A DNA stretch of 64,000 nucleotides from Geminocystis sp. NIES-3709 (GTDB lineage Bacteria > Cyanobacteriota > Cyanobacteriia > Cyanobacteriales > Cyanobacteriaceae): assembly GCF_001548115.1 (NCBI RefSeq), contig NZ_AP014821.1, positions 3,475,262-3,539,261 of the forward strand. The letters are read 5' to 3'. The position numbers and the translations under genes are program-made. Numbering within the stretch: position 1 is the first letter of the stretch; each line of letters opens with the position of its first letter. Under the pieces are notes generated by a model. The model searched no databases. It worked only from the letters and a program-made list of their open reading frames with translations, and was not told where the DNA came from. This document shows positions 38,053 through 45,740 of the stretch, piece by piece.

Positions 38053-38366
38053 ACCTCAGTTCGATGCAAAATGTATGGGTAATAGCAAGGTATTAGTTGT
38101 TAGGTATTAGCTAAATAATTGATGAAAAACTGTTAACAATTAGACCTGTTGCAAAATTAAAAATATAATTAAATTGAGGCTGTTTATAATCAATTATCGT
38201 AACTATTGCCTCTTGCTTTTTGTCTATTGTCTGACTTGTGCAAGAAGTCTATTGATTTTATCTAGATTAATTTAATTAAATAATTCAATCAGATTTGGTA
38301 TTTTTAGAACCTAAAACCTAAAGCCTAAAACCTACCTACATCAAGGATTTTTTCTCGAACTCAGGT
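38053..38366. mobile_element. MITE-like element copy D (314 bp)
   Basis: Left end ACCTCAGTTCGATGC and right end CTCGAACTCAGGT are inverted repeats. Perfect 7-bp target duplication AAATATA at 38046-38052 and 38367-38373. It is longer than other copies because a second element is nested inside (38142-38250). Confidence 0.75.
38142..38250. mobile_element. Nested small inverted-repeat element
   Basis: Left AGACCTGTTGCAAAATT and the reverse complement of the right end AGACTTCTTGCACAAGT match at 13 of 17 positions. The trinucleotide ATT flanks both ends (38139-38141 and 38251-38253). 109 bp with no ORF. It interrupts MITE copy D. Confidence 0.5.
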
Positions 38367-38516
38367 AAATATAAGGTAAGGAAAACTTAAGAAAATTATC
38401 GGTAAGAATAATTTACCCTTACTATATAATTTGAATTACATGCAATATTTTCGGTTTTATTGACCCAAAATTTAGCTTTTGAGATAAATTCAATTTAAAA
38501 TTTATTTAGTAAAATT

Positions 38517-38843
38517 ATGGATAATAATAACGATTGGCTGAAGCAATTATTAATGATTGGTGTGGGCACCACATCCCTCGCCGCCGAAAAAATTAAAGAA
38601 GTAAGTGAACAATGGGTAAAAGAAGGTAAAATAAATCCAGATCAGGCTAAAGGTATTGTGGACGATTTAATGCAACAAATTCAGTCGGATCAAGGTAATA
38701 TTCAAGCTCAGATGGAGCGACAAATTCGGAATGTTTTACAAGATTTAGGAGTGCCTCGGCAGTCTGAAGTTGACGAATTACGAGGTAGAATCGATCGACT
38801 TGAACGTCAAATTCGAGATTTGGAAAATAAATTATGGCGTTAA
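38517..38843 (+). CDS. Phasin-like coiled-coil protein
   Basis: 108 aa. A short hydrophobic/amphipathic start (WLKQLLMIGVGTTSLAAEKI) leads to long charged helices (SEQWVKEGKINPDQAKGIVDDLMQQI; VDELRGRIDRLERQIRDLENKLWR). The pattern matches small cyanobacterial phasin-like proteins (PhaP-type), which coat polyhydroxyalkanoate granules. No pha gene is adjacent, so the granule role is inferred only from resemblance. Confidence 0.65.
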   Translation: MDNNNDWLKQLLMIGVGTTSLAAEKIKEVSEQWVKEGKINPDQAKGIVDDLMQQIQSDQGNIQAQMERQIRNVLQDLGVPRQSEVDELRGRIDRLERQIRDLENKLWR

Positions 38844-39191
38844 ACAATATCATAATTAAGGTACAAAAATTTAGGATAAGCGTTAATTTTTCAATTTTCG
38901 TTCAATTATTTAATGAAATTAATCGAGTGAGCAATCAATTATTAATACTTTTTTATCAATTCTTTACCTAATATCTAATACATTATCTTCACCAATAAAT
39001 TTTATAGTTCACCATTGGTGATTTTTTGCACTGAATAAATTTACGATTCCTACACAAAATATAGTCATTAAAAATAAGAATGAAACAGTTTAATAATATT
39101 AAAAATTTTCAAAAATCTTGATTGGTGCACAATGGCCACCTTACATAATTTCTCTAACTGTCTCAGTGTTATTTTAACTAACTATAAATGA
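38844..39191. other. Intergenic region before the metal operon
   Basis: Includes a repeat-like fragment (TATAGTTCACCATTGGTGAT near 39003-39022) related to 20.07 kb. Otherwise AT-rich with no ORF. The operon promoter and operator follow at 39192-39238. No ArsR/SmtB-type regulator gene lies here. Confidence 0.45.
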
Positions 39192-39220
39192 TTGACATAA
39201 TGCTTTATCTTAGTTATTAT
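39192..39220 (+). promoter_or_regulatory. Sigma70-type promoter of the metal operon
   Basis: TTGACA at 39192-39197, a 17-bp spacer and TATTAT at 39215-39220. Perfect -35, near-consensus -10, ideal spacing. Located 35 bp upstream of the P-type ATPase start. Confidence 0.75.
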
Positions 39221-39238
39221 CTGAATAATTGTTCATAT
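39219..39238. promoter_or_regulatory. SmtB/ArsR-type operator candidate
   Basis: TGAATA-AT-TGTTCA imperfect inverted repeat. The arms extend as ATCTGAATA / TGTTCATAT, 7 of 9 positions complementary. This is the 12-2-12-type layout bound by zinc sensors SmtB/ZiaR, whose half-sites are TGAACA-like. It overlaps the predicted transcription start, so a repressor bound here would block the operon. Confidence 0.6.
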
Positions 39239-39254
39239 ATTCATTTAAAATTTT

Positions 39255-41198
39255 ATGGGAAAACATGATGGTTGTTGTACACACGATCATGGACATAATC
39301 ATAGTCATGATTTAACAGAATTTGACGGGAAAAAGACAGTTATCCTGATCGGATTTTCAACGGTATTATTTTTTATCGGTGTAATCTTTAACGAAGCTCT
39401 CCACAACACTCCTTATAGTATTGGTGAATATGGGGTATTCCTACCAGCTTATCTGATCAGTGGTTGGAGTGTGATTACCAGTGCTGGAAGAAATATACTT
39501 AAAGGGCATATCTTTGATGAAAACTTTTTAATGACACTGGCGACAATTAGTGCGATCGCACTTCATAAACTTCCAGAAGCAGTAGCGGTGATGCTATTCT
39601 TTCAAGTAGGGGAATTATTTCAAAACTACGCAGTAGGCAAATCAAGGCGCTCGATTAAATCTTTACTAGAAATACGTCCCGACAGTGCTAATCTTAAAAC
39701 CGATGAGGGAGTGAAAACCGTTTCTCCTGACACGGTGAAAGTAGGAGATTTAATTATCATCAAAGCAGGGGAAAAAGTGCCTCTCGATGGGGAAATTGTA
39801 CTCGGAAAGTCCCAAATTGACACCTCTGCACTAACAGGTGAATCAATACCTCAAACGGTTCAAGAAGGGGATAATATACTCGCAGGTTCAATTAACCAAT
39901 CTGGAGTATTAACCGTTAAAGTTACTAAACTTTTCGCTGAATCTTCTATTTCAAAAATACTAGATCTGGTGGAGAATGCCAACACCAAAAAAGCAAAAAC
40001 CGAGAAATTTATTACCAGTTTCGCTGGTTACTATACTCCTGCCGTCGTCTTCTTATCCCTAGCAGTGGCGATACTTCCTCCTCTGTTTTTAGGTTTAGGA
40101 AGTGAAACCCTCACTCAATGGGCTTATCGGGCGTTAATTTTGCTAGTTATTTCTTGCCCTTGTGGGTTAGTGATTAGTATTCCTTTGGGTTACTTCGGCG
40201 GAGTGGGGAATGCCGCAAAAAACGGTATTTTAGTCAAAGGTGCAACTTTTTTAGATACTTTAACGGAAGTGAAAACCGTTGTGTTTGATAAAACAGGCAC
40301 TCTCACTAAAGGAAACTTCCGAGTAACTGATATTGTCACTGATAATGGACTCACTCAGTTAGAATTACTGGCATTAGCCGCTACGGTTGAGTCTCAATCT
40401 AATCATCCTGTAGCTAAATCGATTCTTGAAGAATACGGCAAAACTGTTGATGATTCGACCCTCGAAAATTATCAAGAAATTTCTGGGCATGGCATTGTGG
40501 CACGGGTAAAAAATCAAAGGGTTTTAGTGGGAAACGATCGCCTTCTTCATTTGGAAAATATACCCCATGATCAAGAAATATGCAACCTCAACGGTACTAT
40601 AGTGCATATAGCAGTAGATGGTCAATATATTGGATACCTTATGGTTGCTGATGAATTGAAAGAAGATGCAGTTGTCGCTATAAAACAGTTAAAGTCGAAA
40701 GGCATTGAAGTAGTTATGCTAACTGGTGATAATATTAGTGTAGCTCAGTCGATCGCAGAAAAATTAGCCATTACACGCTATCAAGCAGAGTTACTACCTG
40801 AAGATAAAGTAAACGCTATTGAGGAAATTTTAGGGCAAGTAAGTAGCGAAAAAACCAAAGTCGCATTTGTAGGGGATGGTATTAATGATGCTCCTGTAAT
40901 TGCAAGAGCAGATGTAGGTATTGCTATGGGGGGATTAGGCTCAGATGCGGCTATTGAAACTGCCGATATTGTCATTATGGCAGATATGCCCTCTAAAATA
41001 TCGCAGGCGATCGCCATTGCCCAAAAAACCCGTCAAATTGTCTGGCAAAATATTAGCTTTGCGTTGGGGATTAAAGGCTTATTTATTCTCTTAGGTGCCA
41101 TAGGATTAGCCACCCTTTGGGAAGCCATTTTTGCAGATGTTGGAGTCGCCTTAATTGCGATTGTTAATGCTGGTAGAGTTTTAAGATTTAAAAGCTAA
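39255..41198 (+). CDS. Heavy-metal P1B-type ATPase
   Basis: 647 aa. His/Cys-rich N-terminus (HDGCCTHDHGHNHSHD) but no HMA domain. Motifs: LTGESIPQ, SCPCGLVIS (CPC in the ion path), DKTGTLT, SNHPVA and GDGINDAPVIARADVG. It pumps divalent metal out of the cytoplasm. CPC and the His-rich tail suit Zn2+, Cd2+ or Co2+ exporters (CadA/ZntA/ZiaA branch). First gene of the operon; its stop overlaps the next start by one base. Confidence 0.93.
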   Translation: MGKHDGCCTHDHGHNHSHDLTEFDGKKTVILIGFSTVLFFIGVIFNEALHNTPYSIGEYGVFLPAYLISGWSVITSAGRNILKGHIFDENFLMTLATISAIALHKLPEAVAVMLFFQVGELFQNYAVGKSRRSIKSLLEIRPDSANLKTDEGVKTVSPDTVKVGDLIIIKAGEKVPLDGEIVLGKSQIDTSALTGESIPQTVQEGDNILAGSINQSGVLTVKVTKLFAESSISKILDLVENANTKKAKTEKFITSFAGYYTPAVVFLSLAVAILPPLFLGLGSETLTQWAYRALILLVISCPCGLVISIPLGYFGGVGNAAKNGILVKGATFLDTLTEVKTVVFDKTGTLTKGNFRVTDIVTDNGLTQLELLALAATVESQSNHPVAKSILEEYGKTVDDSTLENYQEISGHGIVARVKNQRVLVGNDRLLHLENIPHDQEICNLNGTIVHIAVDGQYIGYLMVADELKEDAVVAIKQLKSKGIEVVMLTGDNISVAQSIAEKLAITRYQAELLPEDKVNAIEEILGQVSSEKTKVAFVGDGINDAPVIARADVGIAMGGLGSDAAIETADIVIMADMPSKISQAIAIAQKTRQIVWQNISFALGIKGLFILLGAIGLATLWEAIFADVGVALIAIVNAGRVLRFKS

Positions 41199-41818
41199 TG
41201 GTAATCAATAAACATCAACCGCAAGAGGATTTTCAACCGATGTCACTCTTGTTAATTATTTTAACCTTACGAGTTATCTTATTCACCATAGAATTAATTA
41301 CCAGTTGGAAATTCTATAGCTTTTCTCTCCTTGCGGTAGCCAGTCATTTATTGGTTGATATTCTTTCCATTATTATCGCTATTATAGCCACGAAATTGGC
41401 TCAAAGTTGGCAAAATCAGAAGCAACAAATAGAGGCATGGGGTGGTTTTAGTAATGGCTTACTCTTGTTAGTAATTGGGCTTTGGATTGGTAATCATGTT
41501 TTAAATAGTGAAGATACCCTAACGGAAGAAGTCTCTTTTTCCTTTTCTTTACTAGGAATTGCTTTTTTGGAATTAATCATTAAAGCAGTGAGTATTATTT
41601 TACTCTACGATCCTAGCCATAACAACTTAAATCTACGGGGAGTATTTCTTCATGCGATCGCTGATACTGCCAATTCCCTTAGTTTAATTATAACTTCCCT
41701 CGCAATCCTTATCTTTCACTGGTTATGGATAGATAAAATATCAGCTATGGGAATCGCTTTTTTAATGATAATTAGTGCTGTATTTTTGCTAACTCAAAGT
41801 TTTTATCAACGTCAGTAA
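41198..41818 (+). CDS. Truncated-type cation diffusion facilitator (CDF) protein
   Basis: 206 aa with five or six hydrophobic helices. Metal-site pairs VASHLLVDILS and LHAIADTANS have the HxxxD arrangement of CDF helices 2 and 5. The C-terminal cytoplasmic domain of typical CDFs is absent. ATG overlaps the last base of the ATPase stop. Likely a second exporter for the same metal. Confidence 0.75.
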   Translation: MVINKHQPQEDFQPMSLLLIILTLRVILFTIELITSWKFYSFSLLAVASHLLVDILSIIIAIIATKLAQSWQNQKQQIEAWGGFSNGLLLLVIGLWIGNHVLNSEDTLTEEVSFSFSLLGIAFLELIIKAVSIILLYDPSHNNLNLRGVFLHAIADTANSLSLIITSLAILIFHWLWIDKISAMGIAFLMIISAVFLLTQSFYQRQ

Positions 41819-41833
41819 TCAGTAATAATTTAC

Positions 41834-42148
41834 ATGGAAATAGTCAAATCTTTGTTTTATTTTTTTATCACGGGGTTATCAGAAATTGGTGGAGGTTATT
41901 TGGTGTGGTTGTGGTTAAGGGAGGGTAAAAGTTTTAAATATGCCATTGTGGGTTGGTTAATTTTGATGATATACGGAGTTTTACCTACTTTACAACCTAC
42001 TAATTTTGGACGAGTTTATAGTGCCTATGGTGGGACATTTGTTTTATTTTCTTTACTATGGGGATGGAAGATAGATAAAATACCACCCGATGTTTATGAT
42101 TGTTTGGGAGTAATTATTATTCTTATCGGTGCTGGAATTATGATGTAA
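41834..42148 (+). CDS. UPF0060 (YnfA-like) membrane protein, C-terminus altered by an IS
   Basis: 104 aa with four hydrophobic helices. Features FFFITGLSEIGGGYLVWLWLREG, GAYGGTFVLFSLLWGW-like AYGGTFVLFSLLWGW, and IIILIGAGIMM. The reading frame stops at a TAA made of the TA target site plus the first IS base. Skipping the IS (42148-43385), the frame continues TAT GCA CCA AGA CAT TAA (YAPRH-stop), giving 109 aa with an APR ending usual for UPF0060. So the current protein lacks five C-terminal residues. It may still work. Confidence 0.85.
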   Translation: MEIVKSLFYFFITGLSEIGGGYLVWLWLREGKSFKYAIVGWLILMIYGVLPTLQPTNFGRVYSAYGGTFVLFSLLWGWKIDKIPPDVYDCLGVIIILIGAGIMM

Positions 42149-42210
42149 GCTAAGACGCATTGATTTGGTATATAATTTAAGTCAGAAAAGATAAAACTTA
42201 GGTGTGATTT

Positions 42211-43372
42211 ATGCCTTCTAAAAATTTTTTGTCAGAGGAAGGAAGAAAGAAAGTATCTACAAGATGCTTTAAAAATAGAAAAGAGATCGGAAGTCAGGGA
42301 AAGAATTTTAATATTTTTATTAGAGAATGATGGTAAAAATTATCAAGAAATAGCAGTTTTTTTGGGTTGTTCCCCCAAAACGGTGGCTTACTGGGCAGTT
42401 CATGGTAATCCTAATAATGTAGATTCATTGCAAGATAAAAGAAGAAAAGGAAACCAAACAAAAGCAACGGATAAATATATTGAAAGATTATTAGAAGTAG
42501 TTGATAAAAATCCTGAAGATTTTGGATATGATTTTGGTCGATGGACGGGGCAAAGATTATCAGAACATTTGGAAAAAGAAACAGGAATTAAATTAAGTAA
42601 ATCACAAGTAGTGAGGATATTAAAAAGAAAAAAGTATAGTTATATTTGGGGAAAATATAGTTTAGAAGACAAACAAAATCAAGAACAAAGAAAAGCATTT
42701 AAAGAAAAATTAGAACATTACATAGAAATAGGTAAAGAGAATCCTGAGTTAGTTCAAGTATGGTTTTGGGATGGGGCGTTTAAAGTGGCGAACTAAATTC
42801 GCCACACAGCCCCTCATGAATGTGGTTTTAGTTTAAGGGTGATAAGAAGAAAAACATGGACGAAAAAAGGAAAAAGAAAAAAGGTGAAGGGAGAAAGAAG
42901 AAGAGGAAGAGTAAATATCATGGGAGGAATAAGATATTCGGATAAAAAAAGAAGATGTTTTGTAATAAAAAAAGGTGATTCAGAAACGTTTTGTGAACAA
43001 TTAAAAAAGTTATGGGAAGAAATAAAAAATGAATGGGTAAGTAAGGGAAATGATGAAAAAGATTTTAAAGAATGTGGTCCGAAAATAATCATAATATTAG
43101 ACAACGCAAGTTTCCATAAAAAAAAGGAAATAGTAGAAAAAATAGAAAAAAATCTACCGAATATAAGACTAGAATATTTACCGGTATATAGTCCAGATTA
43201 TAACTTAATAGAATTAGTGTGGCATTCGGCAAAGGAATATATAGCTTATAGAAACTTTGAAAATAAAGAACAGCTAGAAAAAACAGTAAATTACTTATTA
43301 AATGAAGGAGGTTTAGTAATTAATTGGAGTAAAAAATTTAAGAATAAGGGTGAATTAATCAATGTAAGTTAA
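42211..43372 (+). pseudogene. IS630-family transposase, frameshifted and interrupted
   Basis: Starts at ATG 42211 (MPSKNFLSEE). A one-base gain near 42238-42244 throws it into another frame, in which ERKYLQDALKIEKRSEVRERI... continues to FWDGA at 42780. There a 33-bp palindromic insert adds a TAA stop (42794-42796). Past it the same frame goes on APHECGFSLRVIRRK, IIILDNASFHKK and LPVYSPDYNLIELVWHSAKEY to 43372. DDE acidic residues are all present in the parts, but no intact protein can be made. Confidence 0.88.
42780..42812. repeat. 33-bp palindromic insertion in transposase
   Basis: The inserted block has arms GTGGCGAA and TTCGCCAC (42787-42794, 42800-42807) around CTAAA. Removing the 33 bp rejoins GAT GGG GCC CCT CAT GAA TGT, restoring the IS630 sequence DGAPHECG. 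It supplies the in-frame stop. Exact ends are uncertain by one or two bases. Confidence 0.6.
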
Positions 43373-43478
43373 ATGCGTCTTAGCTTATGCACCAAGACAT
43401 TAACTATATCCAAATAGCGGATGCTACTATTTCCCAAATTCCTACAATAAGCATGACAGCAGGAAGAAAAAGTTTTCT

Positions 43479-43508
43479 TTGACCTGTCGTCAAATTTTAT
43501 GATATAGT
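43479..43508 (+). promoter_or_regulatory. Candidate promoter of the multicopper oxidase gene
   Basis: TTGACC (43479-43484), an 18-bp spacer and TATAGT (43503-43508), about 30 bp before the ATG. It may serve as an internal promoter in the metal operon, useful if the IS upstream stops read-through. Confidence 0.45.
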
Positions 43509-43538
43509 AAATTATGAAAAGATTATGAAAATACCAAG

Positions 43539-44042
43539 ATGAGTAGTAACATATCAAGGCGATCGCTGTTAAGCCTCGGAGTCTTTGGAGTTGGAAATGG
43601 GTTTAGAAAGAAAGTCCCTACCACTACTCAAATTAGAGGGGTTGGCGGTTTAACTACCATGGGAGAAGTCAATCATGAAAAAAACGGCTTTGATCCTTAC
43701 AAATTATTGACGGACTGGGATACAGGAAAAGTGTCAAAATTATCCAATGGTCAACAATTGCGAGAGTATGAAATTACAGCTATTGAACGAGAAATAGAGA
43801 TCGCTCCAGGAGTATTTTATCCTGCATGGACTTATAACGGTCGCATTCCAGGACCAACTCTACGAGTCACACAAGGCGATCGCATTCGGATTAAATTTAA
43901 AAATCTGGGTTCTCATCTCCACACCATCCATTTCCATGGTATTCATGCCGCCCAACAAGATGGTATTCCCGGAGTGCTAGAAGCCGCCACTAATCAAGAA
44001 ATAGTTTATGAGTTTAACGCTGAGCCTTTTGGCTGTCACCTA
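43539..44042 (+). pseudogene. Multicopper oxidase, 5' part (split by IS)
   Basis: Twin-arginine signal (SRRSLLSLGVFGVG) at residues 6-20, then the first cupredoxin domain with YNGRIPGPTLRV and the copper motif HLHTIHFHGIHA. The part runs to GCHL; the ORF then reads into the IS, adding SKWAELIV. Joined with 45204-45740 it gives a 346-aa two-domain oxidase. Expected to be periplasmic. A role in oxidising or sequestering a metal such as Cu or Mn is inferred from the neighbours. Confidence 0.88.
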
Positions 44043-45201
44043 AGTAAGTGGGCAGAATTAATTGTATAATTATAACATTAAAATAAATTTAATAAAATCA
44101 AAAAGTAATATACAAAAGTTTTATTTATATTTAAAAATAATTAATGTAGCTTAAAATCTGCTAAAAATATGAAAAATAAGTAAATCAAGGATAAAAAATG
44201 CGATTTGTTACCAGATTAGCTCCAGAAACACAACAGTTATTAAAGACTATTGAACAAAAAAGTAAATACTATCAAGTTAGACATCGAGCAAAATCGATTT
44301 TGTTAAGTTATCAAGGTTATAAAATTACTCAAATAATGTTAATATTAAATATTAGTAGAAATACAATTTATAATTGGCTTAATAATTGGGAAAAAAATGG
44401 TTTAAATGGATTATATAGCTTGAAGGGAAGAGGAAGAAAATCAACTTTAAATGAGCAACAAGAATTAAAAGTAAAAGAATGGATAAAATCTCATCCAAAA
44501 ACCTTAAAGATAGTTCAAGAAAAAATAGAAAATGAGTGGGAGATAAAAATAAGCAAAGATACGATAAAAAGATTAGCAAAAAAAAAGGGCATGGGGTGGT
44601 ATCGGTTCAAGAAAAAGGTAAAAGGGGAAGTATGCCCTGAATTATACCAACAAAAAAAGAGACAATTAGAGCAACTAAAAAGAGCAGAAAATGAAGGAAA
44701 AATAGATATATATTATGGTGATGAAAGTGGATTTAGTTTAGTACCTTGTTTACCTTATGGATGGCAAGAAAAAGGGAGAAAAATAGAAAGAGAAAGTAGC
44801 CTAAGTAAAAGATTAAATGTGTTAGGATTTATGAAAAAAAATAATGAGTTAGAAAGCTATGTATTTGAGTCATCAATCAATAGTGATGTCGTGATAGCTT
44901 GTATAGATAACTTGAGTAAAAAAATAAAGAAGGAAACAGTATTAGTAATGGATAATGCCTCGATTCACCAAAATAAAAAATTCTGGAATAAAGAAGAAGA
45001 ATGGGAAAAAAAAGGATTAAAAATATTCTTTCTACCACCCTATTCACCACAATTAAACAAAATAGAAATACTGTGGAGATTTATGAAATATAAATGGTTA
45101 GAGAACTCCTGTTATAAAAGTTATTTAGATTTAGTAAAAGGAGTAGAAAATATTCTTATAAACTTTGGTTCAAAATATACAATTAATTTTGCCTAGGTAC
45201 T
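44043..45201 (+). mobile_element. IS630-family insertion sequence (2), apparently intact
   Basis: 1159 bp flanked by TA (44041-44042 and 45202-45203). The 27-bp terminal repeats (44041-44067 and the complement of 45177-45203) share TAAGTA at the tip and AATTAATTGTAT inside, with about five mismatches between. It interrupts the multicopper oxidase between codons 168 and 169. Confidence 0.9.
44198..45196 (+). CDS. IS630-family transposase
   Basis: 332 aa. N-terminal helix-turn-helix (HRAKSILLSYQGYKITQIM; SRNTIYNWLNNWEKNG) and DDE catalytic domain: YYGDESGFSL, VMDNASIHQNK and PPYSPQLNKIEILWRFMKYKWL, with the acidic residues in the right places. The reading frame is uninterrupted and ends inside the right terminal repeat. 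Probably active. Confidence 0.92.
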   Translation: MRFVTRLAPETQQLLKTIEQKSKYYQVRHRAKSILLSYQGYKITQIMLILNISRNTIYNWLNNWEKNGLNGLYSLKGRGRKSTLNEQQELKVKEWIKSHPKTLKIVQEKIENEWEIKISKDTIKRLAKKKGMGWYRFKKKVKGEVCPELYQQKKRQLEQLKRAENEGKIDIYYGDESGFSLVPCLPYGWQEKGRKIERESSLSKRLNVLGFMKKNNELESYVFESSINSDVVIACIDNLSKKIKKETVLVMDNASIHQNKKFWNKEEEWEKKGLKIFFLPPYSPQLNKIEILWRFMKYKWLENSCYKSYLDLVKGVENILINFGSKYTINFA

Positions 45202-45203
45202 TA

Positions 45204-45740
45204 TATCATTATCACACAACTCCTTTCAAACGTCATTTGCATAAGGGAATGTATGGAGCATTTATTATCGATCCCGATCCTCAAAAACATCCAGAGTTGA
45301 AAGAAAAAGTAAACTCACGGTTATTAGGAACTCCCGAAAATCAACAATGGCAAGAACTGTTAATGGTCATGAATGGCTTTGACACCAACTTTGATGACGA
45401 AAACGAAGTTTATGCGGTGAACACAATTCCCCACGCTTTTACCAAGCAACCAATAATCATTGAGCGTAATCGCCCTGTCCGAGTCTATTTAATTAACGTC
45501 ACCGAATTTGACCCTATTAACTCCTTCCATCTTCATGCCAACTTTTTTGATTACTACGATCACGGCACAACTTTAACTCCCACCCAACGCACCATCGATA
45601 CTGTAATACAATGCCAAGGACAAAGAGGTATTTTAGAATTTTCTTTTGCTAAACACTCCCCCGGAAGTTATATGTTTCACGCCCATCAATCAGAATTCGT
45701 TGAACTCGGCTGGATGAGTCTATTTGAGGTAATAGCATGA
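45204..45740 (+). pseudogene. Multicopper oxidase, 3' part (split by IS)
   Basis: Continues the oxidase after IS (2): YHYHTTPFKRHLHKGMYGAFIIDPDP, then the second cupredoxin domain with SFHLHANFFDYYDHG and GSYMFHAHQSEFVELGWM. At the site where relatives usually have a type 1 copper Cys between histidines (HCH), this reads HYH, and the second domain has FHAH. It ends 4 bp into the next gene (ATGA overlap), so the pair were co-translated. Confidence 0.85.

Larger units (their letters stand above)
42148..43385 (+). mobile_element. IS630-family insertion sequence (1), defective
   Basis: Ends AGCTAAGACGCAT and ATGCGTCTTAGCT are perfect inverted repeats, flanked by the TA dinucleotide (42146-42147, 43386-43387), the target of IS630 elements. 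1238 bp. It carries one broken transposase gene and lies at the very 3' end of the UPF0060 gene. Confidence 0.9.

Noticed and set aside
42148-45201. Composite transposon formed by the two IS630 elements
   Set aside because: The two elements have different terminal repeats and different transposases, so they cannot mobilise the segment together.
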